Positions 8,038 through 17,266 of a stretch of 64,000 bases of DNA are shown here, in pieces (position 1 is the stretch's first letter; each line of letters starts with the position of its first letter). Under the pieces are notes generated by a model, which saw nothing but the letters and a program-made list of their open reading frames with translations, had not been told where the DNA came from and did not search any database. The DNA comes from Cellulomonas shaoxiangyii (lineage in GTDB: Bacteria; Actinomycetota; Actinomycetes; Actinomycetales; Cellulomonadaceae): positions 2,480,001 through 2,544,000 of the forward strand of contig NZ_CP039291.1 of the NCBI RefSeq assembly GCF_004798685.1, read 5' to 3'. A program made the translations under genes and the position numbers.

Positions 8038-10035
8038 ATGACCCGCAGCGGACTTCCCCTGGAGGACCTGGACCCGGCCGCGCGCCCCCAGGACGACCTG
8101 TACGCGCACGTGAACGGCCGCTGGGCCGCGGCGCACGTCATCCCGCCGGACCGCGCCATGGACGGCACGTTCCGCGCCCTCTACGACGAGGCGGAGCGCC
8201 AGGTCCGCGACATCATCACGGACGCCGCCCGGACCGCCCTCGACGCCGCCGACGCCGGCGGCGTCGAGGCGAAGATCGGCGCGCTGTACGCGAGCTTCAT
8301 GGACACCGGCGCGGTCGAGGCGGCCGGCCTGGAGCCGCTGCGCACCGACCTCGCGCTCGTCGACGGGGCGACGTCGGCCGCCGAGCTGACCGACGCGCTC
8401 GGTGAGCTGCAGCGCACCGGTGCCGCCGGCGTCGTGGAGTTCTACGTCGACAACGACGCGAAGGACCCCGAGACCTACGTCGTGCACCTCGTGCAGGGCG
8501 GCCTCGGGCTGCCCGACGAGGCGTACTACCGCGAGGAGCAGCACGCGGCCGTGCGCGGGGCCTACGCGCCGCACGTCGCGCGCGTGCTCGGCCTCGTGCG
8601 CGACGTCTCGGGCGTCGTCGCGGCCGGCGACCCCGAGGAGCTGGCCGCGCGCGTCGTCGCGCTCGAGACCCGCCTCGCGGCGGACCACTGGGACGTCGTG
8701 AAGGACCGCGACGCGGACCTCACGTACAACGCCATGACGCTCGCCGAGCTCGCGGACCGCGCACCGGGCTTCGACTGGCGCGCGTGGGCCGCGGCGCTCG
8801 GCGCACCGGAGGGCGCGCTCGACCGGCTCGTCGTGCGGGAGCCGTCGTTCGCGGAGGCGTTCGCGCAGGCGTGGACCGACGTGCCGCTCGCCGACTGGCA
8901 GGCGTGGGCGACGTACCACGCGGCGTCGTCGCGCGCCCCGTACCTGACCGACGAGCTCGTGCAGGCGAACTTCGACTTCTACGGGCGCACGCTGACCGGC
9001 ACGCAGGAGATCCGCGACCGCTGGAAGCGCGGCGTCGGCCTCGTGCAGGGCGCGCTCGGCGAGGCGGTCGGCAAGGTGTACGTCGAGCGGCACTTCCCGC
9101 CCACGCACAAGGAGCGCATGGACGCCCTGGTCGCGCACCTCGTCGAGGCGTACCGCGAGTCGATCTCCCGCCTCGACTGGATGGGCGAGGAGACCCGCGC
9201 CAAGGCGCTCGCCAAGCTCGACGCGTTCACGCCGAAGATCGGGTACCCGGTGCGGTGGCGCGACTACTCGGCGCTCGAGGTCCGCGCCGACGACCTGGTC
9301 GGCAACGTCCGGCGCGCGAACGCGTTCGAGCAGGACCGCGAGCTCGCCAAGATCGGGAAGCCGATCGACCGCGACGAGTGGTTCATGACGCCGCAGACGG
9401 TCAACGCCTACTACAACCCCGGCATGAACGAGATCGTCTTCCCCGCCGCGATCCTGCAGCCGCCGTTCTTCGACGCCGACGCGGACGACGCCGTGAACTT
9501 CGGCGGCATCGGCGCGGTCATCGGCCACGAGATCGGCCACGGCTTCGACGACCAGGGGTCCAAGTACGACGGCGACGGCCGGCTCGAGGACTGGTGGACC
9601 GCGGAGGACCGGGCGGAGTTCGAGCGCCGCACGAAGGCGCTGGTCGACCAGTACTCGGCGTACTCCCCCGCGCAGCTCGGCGGCAGCCACCACGTCAACG
9701 GCGAGCTCACCGTCGGCGAGAACATCGGCGACCTCGGCGGCCTCGCGATCGCCATCACGGCCTACCGCATCGCGCTCGGCCGGCCGCTGGAGGAGGCGCC
9801 GGTGCTGGACGGGTACACGGGCCTGCAGCGCGTGTTCCTCGGCTGGGCCCAGTCCTGGCGCACGAAGGGCCGCGACGAGGAGGTCGTCCGCCGCCTCGCG
9901 ATCGACCCGCACGCGCCGGACGAGTTCCGCTGCAACGGGGTCGTGCGCAACATCGACGAGTTCTACGCGGCGTTCGACGTGCAGCCCGGCGACGCGCTCT
10001 GGCTCGACCCCGCGGACCGCGTGCACATCTGGTGA
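8038..10035 (+). CDS. pepO: M13 (neprilysin/PepO) family zinc metallopeptidase
   Basis: 665-residue M13 endopeptidase. Zinc site HEIGH at residues 497-501, with third ligand Glu561 in GENIGDLGG; substrate-binding NAYYNP and the C-terminal CNGVVRNIDEFYAAFDV match the family. No signal peptide or membrane anchor is visible, so it is probably cytoplasmic, like lactococcal PepO, and degrades oligopeptides. The ATG start has an immediate upstream -10. The stop lies inside a 28-bp palindrome. Confidence 0.94.
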   Translation: MTRSGLPLEDLDPAARPQDDLYAHVNGRWAAAHVIPPDRAMDGTFRALYDEAERQVRDIITDAARTALDAADAGGVEAKIGALYASFMDTGAVEAAGLEPLRTDLALVDGATSAAELTDALGELQRTGAAGVVEFYVDNDAKDPETYVVHLVQGGLGLPDEAYYREEQHAAVRGAYAPHVARVLGLVRDVSGVVAAGDPEELAARVVALETRLAADHWDVVKDRDADLTYNAMTLAELADRAPGFDWRAWAAALGAPEGALDRLVVREPSFAEAFAQAWTDVPLADWQAWATYHAASSRAPYLTDELVQANFDFYGRTLTGTQEIRDRWKRGVGLVQGALGEAVGKVYVERHFPPTHKERMDALVAHLVEAYRESISRLDWMGEETRAKALAKLDAFTPKIGYPVRWRDYSALEVRADDLVGNVRRANAFEQDRELAKIGKPIDRDEWFMTPQTVNAYYNPGMNEIVFPAAILQPPFFDADADDAVNFGGIGAVIGHEIGHGFDDQGSKYDGDGRLEDWWTAEDRAEFERRTKALVDQYSAYSPAQLGGSHHVNGELTVGENIGDLGGLAIAITAYRIALGRPLEEAPVLDGYTGLQRVFLGWAQSWRTKGRDEEVVRRLAIDPHAPDEFRCNGVVRNIDEFYAAFDVQPGDALWLDPADRVHIW

Positions 10036-10058
10036 CGGCACCGGCCGGTGCCGTCACC
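10031..10058. terminator. 28-bp perfect palindrome at the pepO stop
   Basis: Bases 10031-10058 form a perfect palindrome centred on CCGG|CCGG and include the pepO TGA. A partial copy (GGCACCGGCCGGGC) follows at about 10070. It lies between convergent genes and has no T tract. Confidence 0.6.
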
Positions 10059-10100
10059 CCGAGGGGGGCGGCACCGGCCGGGCACGTCAGGCCGTGGCCG

Positions 10101-10637
10101 TCAGGGCAGCTCGGTCCAGTCGGCCCGCGCGAGGCGGAAGCCCACGCCGCCGGCCCCGGAGCAGGTGACGCCGTCGGTGCCGGACCGGCACGTGTACTCG
10201 CCGGCCGTCTCCTGCGACCCGTACTCGAGCACCGGGACGTCCGCCCCGGCCGTGGCCGGCGGGTCGCCCTCGACGCACACGAACGCGAAGCCCTGCGCGT
10301 CCAGGCGCACGACGTTGCCCGTCGCGCCCTCGCAGCCGGCCACCTCGGGCGCGGCGTACGTGAAGCTCGCGATCCGGCACTCGACGCCACCGGCGCTCAT
10401 GTCGCACGCGATGTTGCCGCTCGGCAGCGCGAACGCGACCGCCTCGGCCGGCGTCGCCTCGGGCGCCGGGGCCGCGGTACCGCTCGGGGTCGGCGTGGCC
10501 GCCGCGCCGGCGTCCCCGTCGTCCCCACCGCGCTGGACGACGACGAACAGCAGCACGAGCAGCACGACGAGGACGGCGTCCACCGCGAGGAACGCCTTCA
10601 TGCCGGGAGTGAGCCCGGCGAACCCGCGCCCGGCCAT
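10101..10637 (-). CDS. Hypothetical membrane-anchored extracytoplasmic protein
   Basis: 178 residues: one N-terminal membrane helix (about residues 14-34, LAVDAVLVVLLVLLFVVV), a Thr/Pro/Ala-rich linker, and an exported domain with six cysteines (for example NIACDM, VECRI, GCEGA, FVCVEG, YTCRSG, VTCSG) that could form three disulfides. The repeated Cys spacing and FALPSGNIAC motif recur in actinobacterial secreted proteins of unknown function. The ATG overlaps the stop of the upstream DsbA-like gene (ATGA), so a thiol-redox enzyme and a disulfide-rich exported protein are made together. Confidence 0.75.
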   Translation of the reverse strand: MAGRGFAGLTPGMKAFLAVDAVLVVLLVLLFVVVQRGGDDGDAGAAATPTPSGTAAPAPEATPAEAVAFALPSGNIACDMSAGGVECRIASFTYAAPEVAGCEGATGNVVRLDAQGFAFVCVEGDPPATAGADVPVLEYGSQETAGEYTCRSGTDGVTCSGAGGVGFRLARADWTELP

Positions 10638-11266
10638 CAGGAGACCCGCGCGGCCGCCGCGTCCCCGTCGGTGAGGATCGGCCCGACGGTTCGGGTGCGC
10701 TTGAGCTCGTAGAAGCCGGGCACGCTCGTGACCAGCGCGAGGCCGTCGAACAGGCGGCCCGCGTCCTCGCCCTTCGGCGCGGGGGTGATGACGGGGCCGA
10801 AGAAGCCGACGCCGTCGATCGCCACGACCGGCGTGCCGACGTCGTCCCCGACGATCTCGATCGCGCGGGCGTGCGACGCGCGCAGCAGGTCGTCCACGTC
10901 CTGCGTGCCGGCGACGTCCGCGAGGGACGCCGGCAGACCGACCTCGGCGAGCGACTCCGCGACGATCGCGTCGGTGTCGTGCCGACCCCCGGGGTGGCGG
11001 CGCGTGCCCATCGCGTCGTACAGCGGCTTGAGCACCTCGTCGCCGTGGTCGCGCGCGGCAGCGACGAGCACGCGCACCGGGCCCCACGCCGCGTCCATCG
11101 AGCGGCGGTACTCCTCGGGCAGGTCGCGTCCCTCGTTGAGGACCGACAGGCTCATGACGTGCCAGCGGACGTCGACGTCGCGCACGCGCGTGACCTCGTC
11201 CATCCACCGCGACGTCATCCACGCCCACGGGCAGGCGGGGTCGAACCAGAAGTCGACGACGGGCAC
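10637..11266 (-). CDS. DsbA-family protein of the mycothiol-dependent nitroreductase (Rv2466c) type
   Basis: 209-residue thioredoxin-fold protein closely resembling Mycobacterium tuberculosis Rv2466c across its length: [59 protein letters not shown] and [12 protein letters not shown]. The active-site motif is CPWA: the second Cys of Rv2466c CPWC is Ala, so only a monothiol (mycothiol-mixed-disulfide) mechanism is available. Start chosen at GTG 11266, 5-6 bases after GGAAGGAG; a GTG two codons upstream is too close to that site. Confidence 0.85.
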   Translation of the reverse strand: MPVVDFWFDPACPWAWMTSRWMDEVTRVRDVDVRWHVMSLSVLNEGRDLPEEYRRSMDAAWGPVRVLVAAARDHGDEVLKPLYDAMGTRRHPGGRHDTDAIVAESLAEVGLPASLADVAGTQDVDDLLRASHARAIEIVGDDVGTPVVAIDGVGFFGPVITPAPKGEDAGRLFDGLALVTSVPGFYELKRTRTVGPILTDGDAAAARVS

Positions 11267-11641
11267 GGGCACTCCTTCCGACGGGGCGACGGGCGCCCTC
11301 GGGCGGGGCGCCGGCGTCGCGCGGGGGCAAGCCCATCACACCGGGCCAGGAGCCGCGAAACCGGCGCGACGGGAGGTACCGCCGGTCGGAGCCGGGGAAC
11401 CCGGCCCGGCGGGGCGCACGTGCCCGGGCCGGGCGCGGGTGGCGTGGCATGATCGTGCCCGGTCGCCCACGCGACCCGCACGACCGGCACGGCCGAGCCC
11501 GTTCTGACCGCCCCCGCCGCGTGCCCGGTCCGCCACGGCGCCCCGGCGCCGCGCCCGCGACGCGGCCAGGTCGACGCCGACCCGCTCGGTCGCCGCAGCA
11601 CCTCCTCGCGGCCACCGCCGCCGACCGATCGGAGCCGATCC
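11267..11641. other. Divergent intergenic region, 375 bp
   Basis: No supported gene. It must hold the promoters of the nitroreductase (minus) and pepN (plus). A TGGCATGAT extended -10-like sequence lies at 11445-11453 (plus), and a 6-bp inverted repeat GATCGG-AG-CCGATC at 11627-11640 includes the GGAG (11631-11634) that is the best ribosome site for pepN. Confidence 0.5.
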
Positions 11642-14248
11642 GTGCCCGGAGAGAACCTCACCCGCGCCGAGGCCGCCGAGCGCGCCTCCCTCGTGCGCAC
11701 CCACGCGTACGACGTCGCGCTGGACCTGACGACGAGGCCCCGGACGTTCGGGTCGACCACGACGGTGCGGTTCTCCGCCACGCCCGGGGCCAGCACGTTC
11801 GTCGACCTCATCGCGCCGCAGGTGCACGAGGTGGTCCTCAACGGCCGCCGCCTCGACCCCGCGGACGTGGTCTCCGACGCGCGCATCCGCCTCGACGACC
11901 TCGCCGAGGAGAACGAGCTGCGGGTCGTCGCGGACTGCGCCTACATGCAGACCGGCGAGGGCCTGCACCGGTTCGTCGACCCCGTCGACGACGAGGTGTA
12001 CCTGTACAGCCAGTTCGAGGTCGCCGACTCGCGCCGCGTGTTCGCGGTGTTCGAGCAGCCCGACCTCAAGGCCACGTTCACGTTCACCGTGACGGCGCCG
12101 GCGCACTGGACCGTCGTGTCGAACTACCCGCAGGTCGGCGAGCCCGAGCCCGTCGAGGGCGGGCGCAACCTCAACGGCGGGCGTGACGCCGGCACCGCGA
12201 CGTGGCGCTTCGAGACGACGCCGCGCCTGGCGTCCTACGTCACCGCCGTCATCGCCGGCCCGTACCACGGTGAGCACTCCGAGCTGACGAGCGCCGACGG
12301 CCGCACGGTCCCGCTCGGCGTCTACTGCCGCGCGTCGCTGGCCCAGCACCTCGACACGGACAACATCCTCGACGTCACGCGCGCGGGCTTCACGTTCTAC
12401 GAGGAGCGGTTCGGCGTGCCGTACCCGTTCGCCAAGTACGACCAGCTCTTCGTGCCGGAGTTCAACGCGGGCGCGATGGAGAACGCCGGCGCGGTGACGT
12501 TCCTCGAGTCCTACGTCTTCCGCTCCAAGGTCCCCGAGGCGACGGTCGAGCGCCGCGCCGTGACGATCCTCCACGAGCTCGCGCACATGTGGTTCGGCGA
12601 CCTGGTGACCATGCGCTGGTTGGACGACCTGTGGCTGAACGAGTCGTTCGCGGAGTACGCGTCGACGCTCGCGACGGCCGAGGCGACGCCCTGGACGGCC
12701 GCGTGGACGACGTTCTCCTCGCTCGAGAAGTCGTGGGCGTACCGGCAGGACCAGCTGCCGTCGACGCACCCGATCGTGGCGGACATGCGCGACCTCGAGG
12801 ACGTCGAGGTCAACTTCGACGGCATCACGTACGCCAAGGGCGCCTCGGTGCTCAAGCAGCTGGTCGCGTGGGTCGGCCAGGACCAGTTCTTCGCCGGTGT
12901 GCGGGCGTACTTCGCGAAGCACGCCTGGGGCAACACGCAGCTGCGCGACCTGCTCGCGGAGCTCGAGGAGACCAGCGGCCGCGACCTGTCGGCGTGGTCC
13001 GCCCTGTGGCTCGAGAAGGCCGGCGTCACGCTGCTGCGGCCCGAGCTCGAGGTGGACGACGCGGGCACGATCACGTCGTTCGCGGTGCTCCAGGAGGTCC
13101 CCACCGAGCACCCGACGCAGCGGCCCCACCGCCTCGCGGTCGCCGGGTACGACCTGCAGGACGTCGACGGCGCCACGCGCCTGGTGCGCACCGTCCGCGT
13201 CGAGCTCGACGTCGACGGCCCGCGCACCGAGGTGCCGGAGCTCGTCGGCCGGGTGCGCCCCGACCTGCTGCTGGTCAACGACGACGACCTCGCGTACGCG
13301 AAGGTCCGCCTCGACGCGCAGTCGATGGCGACCGCCATCGCGCACCTGGGCGCCTTCACCGACTCGCTCCCCCGCACGCTCGTGTGGGCGGCGGCCTGGG
13401 ACGCCACGCGCGACGGCGAGACGCCCGCGCGCGACTTCGTCGACCTGGTGCTCGGCAACGTGGCGCACGAGACGGACTCGTCGGTGGTGCTCGTGCTGCT
13501 GCGGCAGCTCGCCACCACCCTGGACCTGTACGTCGCCCCCGAGCACCGCGACGCCACGCAGGTGACGGCCGCGGACCGCCTGCTCGGGCTCGCGGAGGCG
13601 GCCGCGGCCGGCTCCGACGCCCAGCTCCAGCTCGTCAAGGCGTTCGCGGGCCGCGCCCGCACGGACGCCCAGCTCGACGCGGTCACGGATTTGCTGGACG
13701 GCCGCCGGACGCTCGAGGGCCTGTCGGTCGACACCGACCTGCGCTGGGAGCTGCTGACCGCGCTCGTCGCGGGCGGCCGCGCCGACGAGACCGCCGTCGC
13801 CGCGGAGCTCTCGCGGGACGCCACCGCCACGGGCCAGCGGGCCGCCGCGGCCGCGCGTGCGGCCCTGCCGACGCCCGAGGCGAAGGAGCGTGCGTGGGCC
13901 GCCGTCGTCACCGGCGACGAGCTGCCCAACGCCCTGCAGGCCGCGACGATCAGCGGGTTCGCCCGCGTGCACGACGTCGCGCTGCTGCTGCCGTGGGTCG
14001 AGCCGTACTTCGCCGACCTCGAGCGCGTGTGGTCCGCGAAGACGAACGAGATGGCGCAGAACGTCGTCCTCGGGCTCTACCCGACGCTGCTCGCCGACCA
14101 CGCGGACGTCGACGTGCTCGGTGCGACCGACGCGTGGCTCGCCGCGCACCCCGACGCGGCGCCCGCGCTGCGCCGGCTCGTCGCCGAGTCGCGCGACGGG
14201 GTCCGCCGGGCGCTCGCGGCGCAGGAGGCGGACCGCCGGCGCGCCTGA
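11642..14248 (+). CDS. pepN: Aminopeptidase N (M1 family)
   Basis: 868-residue zinc aminopeptidase that removes N-terminal residues from peptides in the cytoplasm. The exopeptidase motif GAMEN is at residues 277-281 and the zinc motif HELAH at 311-315, with the third ligand in the following NESFAEY. The C-terminal ERAP1-like helical domain is full length. GTG start with GGAG 7 bases upstream. Followed by a strong hairpin. Length and motifs match actinobacterial PepN. Confidence 0.95.
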   Translation: MPGENLTRAEAAERASLVRTHAYDVALDLTTRPRTFGSTTTVRFSATPGASTFVDLIAPQVHEVVLNGRRLDPADVVSDARIRLDDLAEENELRVVADCAYMQTGEGLHRFVDPVDDEVYLYSQFEVADSRRVFAVFEQPDLKATFTFTVTAPAHWTVVSNYPQVGEPEPVEGGRNLNGGRDAGTATWRFETTPRLASYVTAVIAGPYHGEHSELTSADGRTVPLGVYCRASLAQHLDTDNILDVTRAGFTFYEERFGVPYPFAKYDQLFVPEFNAGAMENAGAVTFLESYVFRSKVPEATVERRAVTILHELAHMWFGDLVTMRWLDDLWLNESFAEYASTLATAEATPWTAAWTTFSSLEKSWAYRQDQLPSTHPIVADMRDLEDVEVNFDGITYAKGASVLKQLVAWVGQDQFFAGVRAYFAKHAWGNTQLRDLLAELEETSGRDLSAWSALWLEKAGVTLLRPELEVDDAGTITSFAVLQEVPTEHPTQRPHRLAVAGYDLQDVDGATRLVRTVRVELDVDGPRTEVPELVGRVRPDLLLVNDDDLAYAKVRLDAQSMATAIAHLGAFTDSLPRTLVWAAAWDATRDGETPARDFVDLVLGNVAHETDSSVVLVLLRQLATTLDLYVAPEHRDATQVTAADRLLGLAEAAAAGSDAQLQLVKAFAGRARTDAQLDAVTDLLDGRRTLEGLSVDTDLRWELLTALVAGGRADETAVAAELSRDATATGQRAAAAARAALPTPEAKERAWAAVVTGDELPNALQAATISGFARVHDVALLLPWVEPYFADLERVWSAKTNEMAQNVVLGLYPTLLADHADVDVLGATDAWLAAHPDAAPALRRLVAESRDGVRRALAAQEADRRRA

Positions 14249-14280
14249 CGCCCGGGCAGCACCGACGCCCGCAGCACGGC

Positions 14281-14318
14281 ACGAGGGGCGACGCACCGAC
14301 CGGTGCGTCGCCCCTCGT
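14281..14318. terminator. 17-bp stem hairpin after pepN
   Basis: Arm ACGAGGGGCGACGCACC pairs perfectly with the reverse arm ending at 14318 (4-base loop). It sits between convergent pepN and the P-loop kinase gene. There is no T tract. Confidence 0.7.
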
Positions 14319-14414
14319 CGTTCCTCGACCGCTCGGCGGGCGTCGGCTCAGCGGCCGGCCCAGCGGCTCAGCCCGCTGGTCGGCCGGCTCGGCTGCCCGG
14401 GGCTCGTGCGGCCC

Positions 14415-14993
14415 TCACCGCGTCCCGCGCGCGTCGGCGACCGCGCGCAGGAACACGGCGGCGTCGCGCGGCGAGCCGAGCCGGACGACCCGCGTGGTCC
14501 CCGACGCCGCGAGCGCGGCGTAGCGCGCGCGGTAGGCGCCGTGCATCGTCCACGCCCACCGCACGATGTTCTCCTCGGGGTCGCGGCGCAGCAGGTTCGT
14601 CAGCCGTTCGCGGTTGCCGTGCCACAGCTCCTGCCGGGTGAGGCCGCGGCGCAGGGTGCGGCGCACGACGCGCGCCATGACGGTCCGCCGGTCGTAGTCG
14701 AGCCACACCACCGTGTCGGCGTCGTCGAGCATGCCGTCGAGCCGGGACCGCCAGTTGCCGTCGACGACCCAGCCGTCCGCGCCCGCGAGCCGCCCGGCCA
14801 GGTCGGCCCGACCCTCGGCGGCGTCGCGGTGCACCCAGCCGGGGGCCCAGAAGACCTCGTCGAGCTCCACGTGCGGGACGCCGAGTGCCGCGGCGAGAGC
14901 GCGGGCGTACGTCGTCTTGCCGGCACCCGAGTTCCCGACGACCCGCACGCGGCGCGGGAGGGGGTCGGGCACGGGCACGGGCGGCCCGCTCAC
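14415..14993 (-). CDS. P-loop kinase of the DNA topology-modulation (FlaR-like) family
   Basis: 192-residue small NTPase similar to adenylate-kinase-like topology modulation proteins. Walker A GNSGAGKTTYARALA near residues 20-34, followed by HVELDEVFWAPGW, WVVDGNWRS and VVWLDYDRR, the usual family blocks. The substrate is unknown; the annotation topology modulation rests on old genetics in other bacteria. The GTG start overlaps the malQ stop (GTGA), so it is read from the malQ mRNA, though no functional link to glucan metabolism is evident. Confidence 0.8.
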   Translation of the reverse strand: MSGPPVPVPDPLPRRVRVVGNSGAGKTTYARALAAALGVPHVELDEVFWAPGWVHRDAAEGRADLAGRLAGADGWVVDGNWRSRLDGMLDDADTVVWLDYDRRTVMARVVRRTLRRGLTRQELWHGNRERLTNLLRRDPEENIVRWAWTMHGAYRARYAALAASGTTRVVRLGSPRDAAVFLRAVADARGTR

Positions 14994-17131
14994 CCCTCGT
15001 TCATGACGCGCGCGAGCGAGGCCAGCCGCGCGCTGGTGACGAGGTCGTCGAGGAGCACCACGTTGCCTGAGCCGTCGGCCAGCGGCACCTTCCAGTTCGG
15101 GTACTCCTGGTCCGTACCCGGCTGGTTCTGCGCGCGCCGCTCGCCCACCGCGTCGGCCAGCGAGACGCCCACCAGCACCGACGGGGTCGCGAGCACCCAG
15201 CGGTGCAGCGCCTCGATGACCTCGCGCTCGGACGGGTCCGGCCCGACCAGGCCCCGCTCGCGCAGCGCGTCGAGCATGCGCTCACGCTCCGCGTCGGCCT
15301 CGGCCTGGACCTCGCGCACCGGCCGGGTCAGCAGGCCGAGCCGCTCGCGCAGCTGCACGTGCTCGCCGGCGAGGTAGCCGGCGGTCGGCGGCAGGTCGTG
15401 CGTCGTGACGGTGGCGAGGACCTCGCGGCGGTAGCGCTCGGGCGGCAGCGGGCCGTCCGGCGTCTGCTCGAACCACAGCACGGACGTGCCGAGCACACCG
15501 CGGTCGGCCAGGTAGTCGCGCACCCACGGCTCGACGGTGCCGAGGTCCTCGCCGATGACCACCGCGCCGGCGCGGTGCGCCTCGAGGGCCAGGATCCCCA
15601 CGAGCGCCTCGTGGTCGTAGCGCACGTACGCGCCCTCGGCCGCGCTGTTGCCCTCCGGCACCCACCAGAGGCGGAACAGGCCGATGACGTGGTCGATGCG
15701 GATGGCGCCCGCGTGCCGCAGCACCGTCCGGAGCATGTCGCGGTACGGCCGGTAGGCGGCGCGGGCCAGCTCGGCCGGGTGCCACGGCGGCTGCGACCAG
15801 TCCTGGCCCTGCTGGTTGTACATGTCGGGCGGGGCACCGACGGACGCGCCGTTGGCCAGCACGTCGCGCAGGGCCCACGAGTCCGCGCCGGCGGGGTGCA
15901 CGCCGACCGCCAGGTCGTGCATGATCCCGAGCGCCATGCCGCTGTCGAGCGCCGCCTGCTGCGCCCGGCCGAGCTGCTCGTCCGCCACCCACTGCAGCCA
16001 CGACCAGAAGCGCACCCGGTCGGCGAGCTCGACCGCCGCGGCCACGACCTCGTCCGAGTACGGGTCGTTCAGCGGCGCGGGCCACGTCTCGGGGGCGCCG
16101 TGCCGCTCGACGAGCGCGCACCACAGCGCGAACGTGCGCAGGCCCTCGCCCTGCTCCTCGACGAACGCGTCGAGCGCGGCCTGCCGCGCCGCGGACCGCG
16201 GCTGCGCGAAGACGACCTCGAGCGCGGCGCGCTTCGCCGCCCACGCGGCGTCGCGGTCGATGGGCCCCGGGTCCGTGTCGAGCGGCTGGACGGGCTCGGC
16301 CGCCCACTCGACGAGCGCCCGGTCGGCGGCCGACAGGTACGCCGTCTCCCGCACGTCCTCGACCCGGACGTACAGCGGGTTCACGAAGCGCCGGGTCGTC
16401 GGCAGGTACGGGCTCGGCGTCAGCGGCTCGACCGGCTCCGCAGCGTGCAGCGGGTTGATCAGCAGGAAGTCCGCACCCAGCCGGCCCGAGAGCCAGCCGA
16501 GGTCGGCGAGGTCGGCGAGGTCGCCGATGCCCCAGGACGCCCGCGAGCGCACCGAGTACAGCTGCGCCATGAGGCCCCACACGTGCCCCTCCCGCAGCGC
16601 CTCGGGCAGCGCGAGCCGGGCCGGGGTCACGACGACGGGGCTGTGCGCCTGCGCGCTCGGGCCCTCGGCCCGGATCTCGTGCCACCCGAGCGGCAGGTCG
16701 CCGGGCAGGGTGAACGTCGCGCGGCCGACGACCCGGCCGTCGACCGTGCGCGGCTCGACGTACACGTCCGCCTGCGCGAGGTCGCGGCGCCCGCCACCGG
16801 CCTCGGGGTCCAGCTCGACCCACACCTCGACCGGGTCGCCGTGGGTGACGTGCACCGGCACGTCGACGCTCCTGCCCTCCCGCGCCACCACGACCGGCGG
16901 CAGCGTGCGGCGCCACGGCATGTTCTCGACGTGGGCGAGGGCCAGGGCGATGCGCTCCGGCGACGACGCGTCGACGCCGAGCGCCGCGAGCACCGCGCGC
17001 AGGGTGTGCGCGCTGGACTCGTGGTGCTCACCGTCGTGGCCCTGGTAGCGGGCCTCGATGTCGTACGCCTCCGCGAGGCGCAGGAGGTCGTCGGACGGGC
17101 GGTCGGCGGAGTGGAGGGGCTGTTCAGGCAC
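14990..17131 (-). CDS. malQ: 4-alpha-glucanotransferase (amylomaltase)
   Basis: 713-residue GH77 enzyme that transfers maltosyl or glucosyl units between alpha-1,4-glucans. An N-terminal beta-sandwich extension of about 150 residues, common in actinobacterial MalQ, precedes the barrel. Catalytic motifs are AIRIDHVIGLFR (nucleophile Asp), VIGEDLGTV (acid/base Glu) and TTHDLPP (third Asp). The GTG start at 17131 lies 6 bases after GAGGAT, so a leaderless mRNA is possible. Divergent from the S9 peptidase gene across 135 bp. Confidence 0.93.
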   Translation of the reverse strand: MPEQPLHSADRPSDDLLRLAEAYDIEARYQGHDGEHHESSAHTLRAVLAALGVDASSPERIALALAHVENMPWRRTLPPVVVAREGRSVDVPVHVTHGDPVEVWVELDPEAGGGRRDLAQADVYVEPRTVDGRVVGRATFTLPGDLPLGWHEIRAEGPSAQAHSPVVVTPARLALPEALREGHVWGLMAQLYSVRSRASWGIGDLADLADLGWLSGRLGADFLLINPLHAAEPVEPLTPSPYLPTTRRFVNPLYVRVEDVRETAYLSAADRALVEWAAEPVQPLDTDPGPIDRDAAWAAKRAALEVVFAQPRSAARQAALDAFVEEQGEGLRTFALWCALVERHGAPETWPAPLNDPYSDEVVAAAVELADRVRFWSWLQWVADEQLGRAQQAALDSGMALGIMHDLAVGVHPAGADSWALRDVLANGASVGAPPDMYNQQGQDWSQPPWHPAELARAAYRPYRDMLRTVLRHAGAIRIDHVIGLFRLWWVPEGNSAAEGAYVRYDHEALVGILALEAHRAGAVVIGEDLGTVEPWVRDYLADRGVLGTSVLWFEQTPDGPLPPERYRREVLATVTTHDLPPTAGYLAGEHVQLRERLGLLTRPVREVQAEADAERERMLDALRERGLVGPDPSEREVIEALHRWVLATPSVLVGVSLADAVGERRAQNQPGTDQEYPNWKVPLADGSGNVVLLDDLVTSARLASLARVMNEG

Positions 17132-17252
17132 GCGTCGATCCTCGCACGCACGTCCCTGACCTGCCCGGACAGGGCGGGTGTTCGCGTGCGCCGGACGAGC
17201 GCCGGTCCGGGCCGGCCGCGGGTCGCGGGCGCGGGAGCACGGCAACGGTCCG

Positions 17253-17258
17253 TAGCCT
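17253..17258 (+). promoter_or_regulatory. -10 hexamer TAGCCT, S9 peptidase gene
   Basis: TAGCCT ends 8 bases before the ATG at 17267; no Shine-Dalgarno sequence is present, consistent with a leaderless transcript. Confidence 0.5.
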
Positions 17259-17266
17259 GTCGCACC

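Noticed and set aside
15203..17266. Plus-strand extension of the S9 peptidase frame over malQ
   Set aside because: The conserved peptidase begins at 17267, with a -10 hexamer 8 bases upstream; the earlier part is antisense to malQ.
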